This document shows positions 45,194 through 54,171 of a stretch of 64,000 nt of DNA, piece after piece (position 1 is the first letter of the stretch; every line of letters begins with the position of its first letter). Made by a program: the position numbers and the translations under genes. A model generated the notes under the pieces. The model saw only the letters and a program-made list of their open reading frames with translations. It did not search any database and was not told the origin of the DNA. Source of the stretch: Acetivibrio sp964564015 (GTDB taxonomy: Bacteria > Bacillota > Clostridia > Acetivibrionales > Acetivibrionaceae); NCBI GenBank assembly GCA_964564015.1, contig CAZLZR010000003.1, positions 88,882 through 152,881 on the forward strand, read 5' to 3'.

Positions 45194-46879
45194 ATGGTTA
45201 TAAGTAAAAGGGTTAATATAAAAAGATACCAGGAGATTATAACCGTTTTTGCAAAGCATGGTTTCGGGCTTATAATAGACCAACTTGGTATTTTTGAATA
45301 CCTGAAGATGAGAAGACGGAGTCCGGAAGCTGAGGCAGCAAATTCAAAGCGCTCTATAGGAGAAAGACTTAGAATTTCTTTAGAAGAGCTTGGGCCGACT
45401 TTTGTAAAAGTAGGGCAAATATTGAGTACCAGAGCCGATATCGTTCCACATGATATAGTAGAAGAACTGAAAAAGCTTCAGAGTTCTGTTCAGCCCTTTT
45501 CCTTCAATGAGGTTAGAGCGTTAATAGAAAATGAATTTGAAGATGTTCTCGAAAATGTCTTTGTGGAATTTTCTGAGACACCCGTTGCATCGGCTTCTAT
45601 ATCCCAAGTTCACCATGCAGTTTTGAAAACAGGAGAAAAGGTCGCGGTAAAAGTCCAGAGACCGGGAATAGAAAGAATTATTAACCATGACCTGAATATT
45701 CTAAAGGATCTTGCTTATTTTGTTGATAATCACACAAGATTCGGAAAAATATATGATTTTACCAGTATGGTAGGTGATTTTGAACGGACGCTTAAAAATG
45801 AACTGGACTTTACAAAAGAAGCTGAAAATGCTGATACTTTCAGAGAGAATTTTATTAAAGATAAAAATATTAAAGTTCCTGAAGTAAAATGGAATTATAC
45901 TTCCCGAAATATATTGACTATGGAGTTCATCGAAGGAATAGGTATAGATGACCATAATGCGCTGGAAAAAGCACTTTTAGACAAAAAAGAAATAGCCCGG
46001 AAGATTGCTGTATCCATTTGCAATCAGATATTAAGGGACGGTTTTTTTCATGCGGATCCTCATCCGGGAAACATCAAAGTTTTACACGATGGAACAATCA
46101 TTTTTTTAGATCTGGGAATGGTTGGGCGAATAAGTGAATCGCGCAGAAAGACTATTTCGAAGTTATTTGTCGCTGTTGCAAACAAAGATCCGAGGATGGT
46201 TGCAAGAACTATTTTAGAGCTCGATGCAATGTCTGAAAAGAAGAATATCAGAAAGTTTGAGCAGGACGTGGATATAATGATTGACAAATATCTTACTTTG
46301 CCATGGAGCAGGATTAATGCAGGGGAACTGCTCTACGAGATATTTAGTATTGCATTTAAAAATGGAGTAAGATTGCCACGGGAATTTACCTTATTAGCCA
46401 AGTCGCTGGCAACTATCCAGAGCCTGCTCGAAAAACTTGCTCCGGAACTTAATACTCTTGAAGTGGCAAAACCTATTGCCAAAAGACTGGTGTTACAAGC
46501 CTATTCTGTAAAGAATATAAGCAATGTTTTCAGGAAAAATATTTTTGTATATAAGGATTTGCTTTCAGAACTCCCGTTTTACATTCAAAATCTATTGGAA
46601 AAAGCGGAAGATGGAGATTTAAGTATTCAGTTGCGTATAAAAGATATAAACAGAATACAAAGACGCTTGGATAGATCTATAAACAGAATATCTTTCAGCC
46701 TGATATTGCTTGCGGTAAGTATAATTATCACAGGTATTATTATTGGCTCAAGTCAAAATGCAAACGAAGGAAGTGAAATGTATCTACTTAATTTGACTGC
46801 TCTTAAAGTTGGCTTGGCTGTTGCATTTGCCATTATTTTAGGGCTTGTAATATCCATGTTCAGGTCGGATCGCTTGTAG
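45194..46879 (+). CDS. ubiB: UbiB/ABC1/AarF-family atypical kinase
   Basis: A 561-aa protein; ATG 45194 is set by GGAGG at 45183, since the upstream in-frame ATG 45176 lies before that site. The family hallmarks are GPTFVKVGQILSTRADI (KxGQ motif, about residues 71-87), the Ala-rich loop ASASISQVHHAVL replacing a glycine loop, the AVKVQRPG lysine, FFHADPHPGNI (catalytic) and FLDLGMVG. Two membrane helices lie at the C-terminus (about 497-515 and 530-553). In respiring bacteria the family supports ubiquinone synthesis. In a clostridial setting without ubiquinone its substrate is unknown, perhaps isoprenoid lipids. Confidence 0.9.
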   Translation: MVISKRVNIKRYQEIITVFAKHGFGLIIDQLGIFEYLKMRRRSPEAEAANSKRSIGERLRISLEELGPTFVKVGQILSTRADIVPHDIVEELKKLQSSVQPFSFNEVRALIENEFEDVLENVFVEFSETPVASASISQVHHAVLKTGEKVAVKVQRPGIERIINHDLNILKDLAYFVDNHTRFGKIYDFTSMVGDFERTLKNELDFTKEAENADTFRENFIKDKNIKVPEVKWNYTSRNILTMEFIEGIGIDDHNALEKALLDKKEIARKIAVSICNQILRDGFFHADPHPGNIKVLHDGTIIFLDLGMVGRISESRRKTISKLFVAVANKDPRMVARTILELDAMSEKKNIRKFEQDVDIMIDKYLTLPWSRINAGELLYEIFSIAFKNGVRLPREFTLLAKSLATIQSLLEKLAPELNTLEVAKPIAKRLVLQAYSVKNISNVFRKNIFVYKDLLSELPFYIQNLLEKAEDGDLSIQLRIKDINRIQRRLDRSINRISFSLILLAVSIIITGIIIGSSQNANEGSEMYLLNLTALKVGLAVAFAIILGLVISMFRSDRL

Positions 46880-46919
46880 ATGAAAACTTAAAAACTTAAT
46901 AAAAGGAGGTTTTTTATCT

Positions 46920-46976
46920 AAATTAGTTAACATTTGGGTGCTATATAGATTTAACTTTTGTGTTCGTCATCTATAT
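46920..46976 (+). repeat. Dispersed repeat 2, copy 1
   Basis: A 57-bp unit containing TTTGGGTGCTATA and GTGTTCGTCATCTATAT. It matches 50528-50584. It directly abuts copy B of repeat 1. Confidence 0.75.
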
Positions 46977-47077
46977 AGGGATAACGAAAAAATAACTTCC
47001 TATTCTCATATTTTGAAAACATTATTAAATCAAGTTTTTTCGTTATCCAGAGTAGGCACTTATATTTTAGTCATACC
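46977..47077 (-). repeat. Dispersed repeat 1, copy B
   Basis: The reverse complement of copies A and C, from AGGGATAACGAAAAAATAAC to TATATTTTAGTCATACC. Its hairpin arms GGATAACG and CGTTATCC are complete. It lies between the UbiB gene and the convergent zinc-ribbon gene. Confidence 0.85.
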
Positions 47078-47105
47078 ATGGCAACTTGCTGAAAGGAAGG
47101 TAAAT

Positions 47106-47498
47106 TTATGTGGTTTTCATGAATTCCTTTCTGCACTTGGGACAGGTTATCATTATCTTGCCTTTACCTTTAGGGAGGCGTAATGTTGCTTTGCAATCGG
47201 GACAGGAAAAATATCTGTGAGTTTTTGAATCCCTTATACGATTGGTGATTTTTTTATACTGTGATTGTGCCCAAGACGTAAACATAACAAACTTGTAGTT
47301 TTCCATTCTACGTTTGACTATATTTTTTGATAGTACTCTATAAATACCTAAAACCAATATTATAAAACTAATATATTTTAGAAATGTAAGTTTTGATAAG
47401 TCTGCGATTATTGCCAGTATCAGCGCAACTATAAGTAAAAATATAGAAAGCCGATCTGAACCGTTTCTTCCAAGCATAAATTTCCTGAGCCAGTTCAC
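47106..47498 (-). CDS. Small membrane protein with C-terminal zinc ribbon
   Basis: The frame is open from 47537, but GTG 47498 (VNWLRKFMLG) has GGAG 9-12 bases upstream. The 130-aa product has two hydrophobic helices at about residues 18-53 and a C-terminal zinc ribbon: CPDCKATLRLPKGKGKI then CPKC. I know it only as a conserved clostridial hypothetical type; function unknown. It runs in convergence with the UbiB gene. Confidence 0.7.
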   Translation of the reverse strand: MNWLRKFMLGRNGSDRLSIFLLIVALILAIIADLSKLTFLKYISFIILVLGIYRVLSKNIVKRRMENYKFVMFTSWAQSQYKKITNRIRDSKTHRYFSCPDCKATLRLPKGKGKIMITCPKCRKEFMKTT

Positions 47499-47647
47499 AT
47501 AAATCACTCCATATATCCTATTTTTCCCAAAACACATTTTATATTATTTATATTGTTTTTCGAGAAATATATACATCTGATTACAAAAGATAAAAGGTTC
47601 TTAATATAAAATCCTTTGAATTTATATATTTGGTATGAGGGATTGTT

Positions 47648-47696
47648 ACATTGTAAAATCTCACTTTTATTTGATTATTCTGAGATTTTACAATGT
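47648..47696. repeat. 16-bp perfect inverted repeat
   Basis: ACATTGTAAAATCTCA (47648-47663) and TGAGATTTTACAATGT (47681-47696) with a 17-base loop, between the calcium ATPase 3' end and the zinc-ribbon gene promoter region. There is no T-run on either side, so it may be a regulator site or a mobile remnant rather than a terminator. Confidence 0.6.
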
Positions 47697-47767
47697 ACTT
47701 CCTCTGTTTGTGCTCCGTAGACTATAAGTTTTGGTTTTACAGACTACGGTACCTATCATTATATTTA

Positions 47768-50365
47768 CTATTTCTTAGTTGAACGAACTATCAGTTTTAC
47801 TATTTCCACAATTGGTATAATTGATATTGCCAGTGCCATTGATATTATAAAGTTGGTGGCTGAAAGCGGAGTAAGTTTGAAGATTGTATTAACTCCGGGG
47901 ATGTATATAACAAATATTGACAATATAAAGGACACTACCATTGCTCCGAACAAATACTTATTACGCGTTTTCAATTTGAAAATGGATTTTGTCATTGACC
48001 TTAAGTTCAGAGACTGAAAAACTTCGCATGTGGATAGGGTCAAAAACGCCATCGTCATACCTGTTATCTCTGAAACTTTGCTTCCTATAATAAATGCTAT
48101 CAGTGTCAAAGCGGCAATGATTGCACCCTGATATATTACGTTAAAACCTAGTCCGTTTGCAAAAATACCTTCTTTTGTACTGCGTGGAGGCTTCATCATA
48201 ATATCATCTTCTGCCTCCTCCATTCCTAAAGCAATTGCCGGCAAGGTATCGGTAATGAGGTTAATCCACAAAACATGTATTGGTGAAAAAAGCCTGAAAT
48301 TCATTACAGTTGCAACAAAAAGGGCAACAACCTCGCTTAAATTTGAGGACAGGAGGAACTGTATGGCCTTTCGGATGTTATCGTATATCCTTCGTCCTTC
48401 TTCAACTGCATATACAATAGATGCGAAATTATCGTCAGCCAGTACCATATCGGAAACATTCTTGGTAACATCGGTACCGGTAATTCCCATACCGATTCCT
48501 ATATCAGCCGATTTAAGAGCTGGAGCATCATTAACTCCATCACCGGTCATTGCGGTGATTTTGCCCTGCTTTTTCCATGCTTTTACTATACGAACTTTGT
48601 GTTCAGGCTGTACACGTGCATATACAGAGTAGTTGTTTATTTTCTTTTCAAACTCATGATCCGGTATTTCGGATAACTCTGCTCCTGTAATTGCCTGGTT
48701 TTCATTGGAGATGATGCCAAGTTCTTTAGCAATAGCTATTGCTGTATCTTTATGGTCTCCTGTAATCATTATAGGGCGAATACCTGCATGACGACATTTT
48801 TCGATTGCAACTTTTACCTCAGGACGAACAGGGTCAATCATTCCTGTGAGGCCAATGAAGGTTAAATTGCGCTCGAGACTTTCCGGAGATATTTTTTCCG
48901 GCATTGAATCTGTTTGCTTCAATGCTGATGCCAACACACGCAGAGCCTTGTTTGCCATTTTTTTGTTTTCCGCCATTATAGCTGAACGATGAGCATCGGT
49001 TAAAGGTACTGCACCGTCTTTTGTAAGTATATGTGTGCAGGCTTTTAAGAGTTCGTCAGGTGCTCCTTTGGTGTATTGGATGAATTTACCGCTTGGATCC
49101 CTGTGAACTGTGGACATCATCTTACGCACAGAGTCAAAGGGAGCTTCTGCAACACGGGGCATATTTTTTGCAAGGTCTGTTTTGTTTTTGCCTGAATCAT
49201 ATGCATATCTTACAAGGGCACTTTCCGTAGGCTCTCCTATTACTTCATTGCCATTTTCGGTAAGTGAAGCGTCATTACAAAGAGCCATCGATATCTGAAG
49301 CTGTTCAGCGTCGCCAACAGTGTAAGTTTCAACAACTGTCATTTTGTTCTGAGTCAAAGTACCTGTCTTATCGGAACATATTACCTGTGTACATCCTAAA
49401 GTTTCAACAGCTGTAAGCTTTCTTATTATTGAGTTCCTTTTGGACATCTTGGTAACACCGATGGATAAAACAACAGTAACAACTGCTACTAATCCTTCAG
49501 GTATTGCAGCAACTGCAAGACTGATTGCCATCAGGAAGGATTCAAGTACATGATCACCTGCAAAACCTCCGTTACGCAATACTCCGAATGCAAAGATGAA
49601 TACACATATTCCAAGTACGCATATACTGAGAACTTTGCTTAGAGAAGATAACTTTTTCTGCAGAGGTGTTTTTTCTTCCCCAGTGTTCGAAATGATATTT
49701 GCTATTTTTCCCATCTCGGTTGACATACCGGTGCTGACTACAACACCTTCGCCACGGCCATAGACTACGTTTGTGCCCATATAAGCCATGTTGACGCGGT
49801 CACCAAGAGAAATATCCTTATTGCTTGTCGGAATAATCATATTTGTTTTCTCAGTCGGAACAGATTCTCCCGTAAGGGAAGCTTCCTCAATTTTGAAACT
49901 GGAAGCTTCAATAATTCTCATGTCGGCTGGAACAGAATCCCCAGCCTCTAAGAGGACAATGTCGCCAGGTACGATTTCATCGGATTTTACCTGCATTACC
50001 TGACCGTTTCTCCTGACTTTTGAAAATGGAGATGACATCTTTTGCAGAGCTTCAATTGCTTTTTCAGCTTTTCCTTCCTGTACAACACCCAGTATTGAAT
50101 TAAGAACTACAACTACCAATATGATAACCGAATCTGCAATTTCCTTAACAGCTGCCGAAATAACAGCTGCTGCAATGAGTACAATAATCATAGGGTCTTT
50201 TAGTTGTTCAAGAAATCTCATTAATACAGATTTCTTTTTTCCCTCGTTTAGTTTGTTTCTACCGTATTTCTCAAGCCTCTGCTGTGCCTGAGCCGAATCA
50301 ATACCGTTTTTAGAACTTTCCTGTGATTTTAAGACTGCTTCAATTTCCTCAAAGTAATGTTTCAT
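47768..50365 (-). CDS. P2A-type calcium-transporting ATPase
   Basis: An 865-aa P-type ATPase. ATG 50365 (MKHYFEEIEAVLK) follows GGAAGGGA, so it is preferred to ATG 50383. Order of parts: N-terminal cation ATPase domain, helices M1-M2, actuator with LTGESVPTEK, M3-M4 with AAIPEGLVAVV (calcium-site Glu), phosphorylation Asp in CSDKTGTLT, nucleotide domain with KGAPDELL, hinge MTGDGVNDAPALK, then M5-M10 with NLITDTLPAIALGME (calcium-site Asn and Asp). It expels Ca2+ (or possibly Mn2+) from the cytoplasm at ATP cost. Complete in length. Confidence 0.95.
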   Translation of the reverse strand: MKHYFEEIEAVLKSQESSKNGIDSAQAQQRLEKYGRNKLNEGKKKSVLMRFLEQLKDPMIIVLIAAAVISAAVKEIADSVIILVVVVLNSILGVVQEGKAEKAIEALQKMSSPFSKVRRNGQVMQVKSDEIVPGDIVLLEAGDSVPADMRIIEASSFKIEEASLTGESVPTEKTNMIIPTSNKDISLGDRVNMAYMGTNVVYGRGEGVVVSTGMSTEMGKIANIISNTGEEKTPLQKKLSSLSKVLSICVLGICVFIFAFGVLRNGGFAGDHVLESFLMAISLAVAAIPEGLVAVVTVVLSIGVTKMSKRNSIIRKLTAVETLGCTQVICSDKTGTLTQNKMTVVETYTVGDAEQLQISMALCNDASLTENGNEVIGEPTESALVRYAYDSGKNKTDLAKNMPRVAEAPFDSVRKMMSTVHRDPSGKFIQYTKGAPDELLKACTHILTKDGAVPLTDAHRSAIMAENKKMANKALRVLASALKQTDSMPEKISPESLERNLTFIGLTGMIDPVRPEVKVAIEKCRHAGIRPIMITGDHKDTAIAIAKELGIISNENQAITGAELSEIPDHEFEKKINNYSVYARVQPEHKVRIVKAWKKQGKITAMTGDGVNDAPALKSADIGIGMGITGTDVTKNVSDMVLADDNFASIVYAVEEGRRIYDNIRKAIQFLLSSNLSEVVALFVATVMNFRLFSPIHVLWINLITDTLPAIALGMEEAEDDIMMKPPRSTKEGIFANGLGFNVIYQGAIIAALTLIAFIIGSKVSEITGMTMAFLTLSTCEVFQSLNLRSMTKSIFKLKTRNKYLFGAMVVSFILSIFVIYIPGVNTIFKLTPLSATNFIISMALAISIIPIVEIVKLIVRSTKK

Positions 50366-50396
50366 TTGATAATTCCCTTCCATATTAATTTAGTAT

Positions 50397-50425
50397 ATTA
50401 TAGCAAAATACCGGTTTGTAAACAA
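50397..50425 (-). promoter_or_regulatory. Promoter of the calcium ATPase gene
   Basis: On the minus strand TTGTTT (50425-50420), 17 bp, TATAAT (50402-50397), ending about 32 bp before the chosen start codon. Confidence 0.6.
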
Positions 50426-50527
50426 TCAGATTAATGACAATACTCCTATTAATTAATAGTATGCTGTATTTACCATGTTACTATAGATAAAAAACTCTGA
50501 ACTAAATTTATAGGATATTTTTCAACT

Positions 50528-50584
50528 AATTTAGATAACGTTTGGGTGCTATAGAGATCAAACTTTAGTGTTCGTTATCTATAT
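50528..50584 (+). repeat. Dispersed repeat 2, copy 2
   Basis: A 57-bp unit with perfect 8-bp end arms AGATAACG and CGTTATCT and the inner sequence TTTGGGTGCTATAGAGATC. It matches 46920-46976 and shares the GATAACG end motif with repeat 1. It lies in the 382-bp gap between the ATPase and TetR genes. Confidence 0.75.
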
Positions 50585-50706
50585 TAATAAAATCGCATTG
50601 CCTCTAATCTTTACAAATAATTTAACATGTTGTAAGATGATTAAAAACCAATAATTAAGATAATGTGTCCTGATTTTACACATATGATTATAAATGGGGT
50701 ATTTTT

Positions 50707-50728
50707 GGACAGATTTATGAAAGTGTCC
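50707..50728 (+). promoter_or_regulatory. Candidate operator upstream of the TetR-type gene
   Basis: GGACA, 12 bases, TGTCC immediately before the start; another GTGTCC occurs at 50665. TetR proteins often repress their own promoter through such dyads. Confidence 0.4.
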
Positions 50729-50747
50729 GAATTAGGAGTGTTGGAAA

Positions 50748-51299
50748 ATGTCAAAACCTGAACTTACAAAACAGCTTATTGCGCAAACTCTTAAGAGAAT
50801 TATGATAAATGTACCGCTAGACAAAATAAGTGTTCAAGATATTGTAAAAGCATGTGGGCTTAACCGTAAAACGTTTTATTACCATTTTCAGGACAAACAG
50901 GCTCTTGTATGCTGGATTTTTGACTCCGAATTTGCGGCTCTTACCGATTTGAACCAGGACAACTCAGTTTTTGACGAGCTTGTAGAGCACTTATATAATA
51001 ACAGAGATTTCTATGTTGTTGCTCTTTCTTCAGATGTGCAGAATAATTTGAGTGAACACTTTTTTAAAATTATATTTGATGCTAATATGAAAAAAATTGA
51101 AGAATTGCTTGGAACCCGCAAGATGGCGTCTGATGAAATAAATCTTATTGCCAACTTCTTTTCCAATGCAATTGTAGGTAGCATTACGCAATGGGCAAGA
51201 GATGGTATGAGATCTTTTCCGTACCAATACAGTGCAAAGCTTTATCCAATTACTGAAGAATGCATGGAGTTCATTATTGAAAGATATATTGAAAAATAG
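50748..51299 (+). CDS. TetR/AcrR-family transcription regulator
   Basis: A 183-aa protein with the TetR helix-turn-helix at about residues 22-48 (ISVQDIVKACGLNRKTFYYH) and a C-terminal all-helical domain of the DhaS/TetR_C_3 type (HFFKIIFDANMKKIEELL). Ligand and target are unknown. It precedes the sensor kinase gene by 50 bp on the same strand and may be cotranscribed. Confidence 0.9.
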   Translation: MSKPELTKQLIAQTLKRIMINVPLDKISVQDIVKACGLNRKTFYYHFQDKQALVCWIFDSEFAALTDLNQDNSVFDELVEHLYNNRDFYVVALSSDVQNNLSEHFFKIIFDANMKKIEELLGTRKMASDEINLIANFFSNAIVGSITQWARDGMRSFPYQYSAKLYPITEECMEFIIERYIEK

Positions 51300-51349
51300 T
51301 GTTTTTTTAAGTTTACATGAAAAGGCATTATATAGTGGGGTAGATATTT

Positions 51350-53272
51350 TTGAGACTACAAACAAAAATCAATTTATTATTTTCTATAATAGTAGTAATT
51401 TTTGCAGTGGTGTTAAGTTATTTTATATATACATCGTCAACTAAGCTGATAACTGATTCTTTAGGCGATAAGGCCAGGAATATGGCAAAAATTGTAGCAG
51501 AAAATATAGATATGAACCAACTGCAAAAGGTAACCGAACGTACTCTTCAAATGAAAAATCAAAAGGGTGAGCAGGATGAAATACTAGCCATGTCTGAGTA
51601 TAAAAGCTTAAGACAGTTGTTGTGGGAATTCAAAAGGGTTTATGGCTTAAAATACATATACATAATGGCAAAATCAAAATACGGCAGGACCATATATATT
51701 GTCGATGGATTTCCTATAGAATATACAGGTTCTGAGGTTTCAATGCCGGGTGATGAAGAGGTTAATACATATGAACTGTTGGAATTGTCATTTAAAGAAG
51801 GTAAGCCGTTTATTGGTGAACTCACGTACGATAAGGAGTGGGGAGCAAATATTGCTTCCTATGTACCTTTATTCAATGGGAATGGAGACACTATTGGTGT
51901 GCTGGGCATTGATATTGAGGCTCATGACATTTATGAACTCATTGAAAAGAACAGGAAAAAGATTATCATTATTACCGGCTTTGTGCTGATTATTACTTTG
52001 ATAATCTCATGGATATCAAGCAGACTGGTAACCCGTCAATTAAAAAAGTTAACCGATAAAGTAAAGAAGGTTCGGGAAGGAGATTTTTCCGTTAAGTTTG
52101 AAAGCGGAATTGAAAATGATCTTGGAGAACTGGAGACGGCCTTTGATGATATGGTAAGCATATTTAACGACAGTAATATAAGCCTGTATAAGAGTCTTAT
52201 GGATATCTCAAAATCCCATAAAATAGAAGAACTTGAACAGAAGATTACTGATAATATCAAGAATATAGTTCCGGTGGACAGCGTAAAAATCCTTGAGTTT
52301 GATGGAGCGCAGTTTGTAAAAGACACAGCTCAATTGAGTTTTTTGCAGAAGGAAACAGCGGATACTTTATTGAGTAATATTGGAAGCATAAAGATTGGTG
52401 ATATGATTCATATTGGTGAAATATATCTGACGCTAATAGGAAAAGTTAATGAAAAGCATCGTTTGCTGCTAATTGACCCAAAAATTCTGGAATTAAGCCA
52501 GAGGGACAGACTGTCCATCAGGTTGCTTTCGAGGTATACTGCTATCTTTTATGAAAATCTTTCTTTAATTGAGGAATTGTCCAATAAATTAATGAATTTG
52601 CAGCGTGAAGGCAATACACCTACGTGGATGAACAAAATTTTTCTACAGATTTCGGAAAGGGAAAGAAAAAGGCTGGCATCCGATTTACATGACGAAGTAC
52701 TTCAGGACATTATCAAAATGAAGAGGGAAATTAGCAATATGCTGGAAAATGTCTTTATGTTTAAGGATGATATTATAAAGCAAATAAGAAAACACGAGTT
52801 GGAGCTGGAAAATATAATATTATTGATCCGCGAAACATGCAATGAGCTTCTTCCGACTTTCCTGGCCGAAAAGGGTGTTGTTAGGGCTATCGAAGGGCTT
52901 ATTGAGAGGATTCAGCTTAAATCTGATATTAATATAAATTTTGAAGCATTTAATGTTACCTCCTATTTGGAATATGAACACACATTGACAGTTTACAGAG
53001 TTGTTCAGGAATTGATTAATAATGCTGTTAGGCATTCTAAGGCCACAGAGGTTGATATAATGCTGCGGCAGAATGAGAATGCATTTATTATATATTACCA
53101 TGACAATGGTATTGGAATGGATCTGAATGAGAAGGTTGATACCAGCAAGCATCTTGGCTTTCATGGGATTAAAGAGAGAATACGTTTATTAAACGGAAGC
53201 GTATCATATTCCTCTGATGTAGGGGATGGGCTGGAATTGTCATGCCACTTTCCCCTTAAAATGGCTCATTAA
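51350..53272 (+). CDS. Membrane sensor histidine kinase (LiaS/DegS class, HisKA_3)
   Basis: A 640-aa protein starting at TTG 51350 behind GGGG. Helix 1 at about 7-28, an outside sensor domain to about 205 (dCache-like; WGANIASYVPLFNGNGDTIG), helix 2 at about 203-223, HAMP to about 275, a linker, and HisKA_3 with the phosphorylated His in ASDLHDEVLQDI (about residue 448). The ATPase shows QELINNAVRHSKA, DNGIGMD and LGFHGIKERI. The partner is the NarL-type regulator encoded convergently just downstream. Confidence 0.92.
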   Translation: MRLQTKINLLFSIIVVIFAVVLSYFIYTSSTKLITDSLGDKARNMAKIVAENIDMNQLQKVTERTLQMKNQKGEQDEILAMSEYKSLRQLLWEFKRVYGLKYIYIMAKSKYGRTIYIVDGFPIEYTGSEVSMPGDEEVNTYELLELSFKEGKPFIGELTYDKEWGANIASYVPLFNGNGDTIGVLGIDIEAHDIYELIEKNRKKIIIITGFVLIITLIISWISSRLVTRQLKKLTDKVKKVREGDFSVKFESGIENDLGELETAFDDMVSIFNDSNISLYKSLMDISKSHKIEELEQKITDNIKNIVPVDSVKILEFDGAQFVKDTAQLSFLQKETADTLLSNIGSIKIGDMIHIGEIYLTLIGKVNEKHRLLLIDPKILELSQRDRLSIRLLSRYTAIFYENLSLIEELSNKLMNLQREGNTPTWMNKIFLQISERERKRLASDLHDEVLQDIIKMKREISNMLENVFMFKDDIIKQIRKHELELENIILLIRETCNELLPTFLAEKGVVRAIEGLIERIQLKSDININFEAFNVTSYLEYEHTLTVYRVVQELINNAVRHSKATEVDIMLRQNENAFIIYYHDNGIGMDLNEKVDTSKHLGFHGIKERIRLLNGSVSYSSDVGDGLELSCHFPLKMAH

Positions 53273-53285
53273 GCCCAAAGTCAGA

Positions 53286-53924
53286 TTACGAACCATTTAT
53301 CAGATTAAGTCTGACACCCTTACGAATAGCATATATGCGCGAAGTCACCTTAAGCTTTTTATATATATGACTTAAGTGATACTCAACATTTCGCTGAACC
53401 ATTTGGAGGTTTTCCGCAATTTCTTTATTTGTTTTTCCGTTGGCAGCCATTTGGAGAATGCTTAGTTCTATTTCGGTCAGTGGTTCTTCCAGACTGTCAT
53501 CATAATGCTGAGATGATGGTTTATCGAGATTGAGTTTTCTGATAAGTTCAAGGGGAAGCAACATCATCTTCTCCTTAGCCATTTTTATACCTGTTATCAA
53601 TTGGCTGTCACTACATGATTTATCTAAGATTCCACTAACGCCCGATTTAATAAGAATATCAAAATTTTCGAATAGGTCTTCGCCGGACAATATGACAATA
53701 GTGGCATCAGGGTGTAGCTCCAAAGTCCTCTTGGTTAACTCTAACCCATTCATATCAGGCATCTTAAGGTCATAAATCATAACATCAAAAGTTTTTTGCT
53801 TTAAAATTTCTAAAGCTTCTATTCCTGAATGGCAAGCTGTTACTTTCATTTCATGACTTTCAAGCAACATTTTTGTACCTGCTAAAATCGCTTTATGGTC
53901 ATCTACCATTAATACATTAGTCAT
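53286..53924 (-). CDS. NarL/FixJ-family response regulator
   Basis: A 212-aa regulator: receiver with VDDH and Asp in VMIYDLKMPDMNG (about residue 52), Lys in GILDKS, and a LuxR-type helix-turn-helix (LTEIELSILQMAANGKTNKE, then IAENLQMVQRNVEYHLSHIY). The kinase gene ends 13 bp away on the opposite strand, a tail-to-tail arrangement. Three CCGAAATAA copies lie upstream and may be its own binding sites. Confidence 0.92.
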   Translation of the reverse strand: MTNVLMVDDHKAILAGTKMLLESHEMKVTACHSGIEALEILKQKTFDVMIYDLKMPDMNGLELTKRTLELHPDATIVILSGEDLFENFDILIKSGVSGILDKSCSDSQLITGIKMAKEKMMLLPLELIRKLNLDKPSSQHYDDSLEEPLTEIELSILQMAANGKTNKEIAENLQMVQRNVEYHLSHIYKKLKVTSRIYAIRKGVRLNLINGS

Positions 53925-54008
53925 TTAAATCTATCACTCCGAAAGGTTTTTTTGTTAATTGTAACATATAATTAGCTTTTAGACACCGAAAAAAAGCCGT
54001 AATGGATT

Positions 54009-54071
54009 CCGAAATAATACCGAAATAAAATAGTGTTGGATTTTATCGTTATATTGGTGAATTATTTCGGT
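54009..54071. promoter_or_regulatory. CCGAAATAA site cluster between the regulator and SLH-TraB genes
   Basis: CCGAAATAA occurs at 54009-54017 and 54020-54028 (11 bp apart), and inverted as TTATTTCGG at 54062-54070. The last two form a dyad (ACCGAAATAA/TTATTTCGGT). The cluster lies between divergent genes, so one regulator could act on both. Confidence 0.55.
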
Positions 54072-54171
54072 GACTTATGGGATTAAATGTGTTATGCTTT
54101 AAATTGTAAAAAATTTGCATGTTAAATTTTATTGTATTTAGTAAGGATAAATTAAAGGAGATGTATAATTG

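Noticed and set aside
46938..47183. 81-codon plus-strand frame after the UbiB gene
   Set aside because: It lies across the two dispersed repeats and the end of the zinc-ribbon gene, with no domain; it is a by-product of the repeats.
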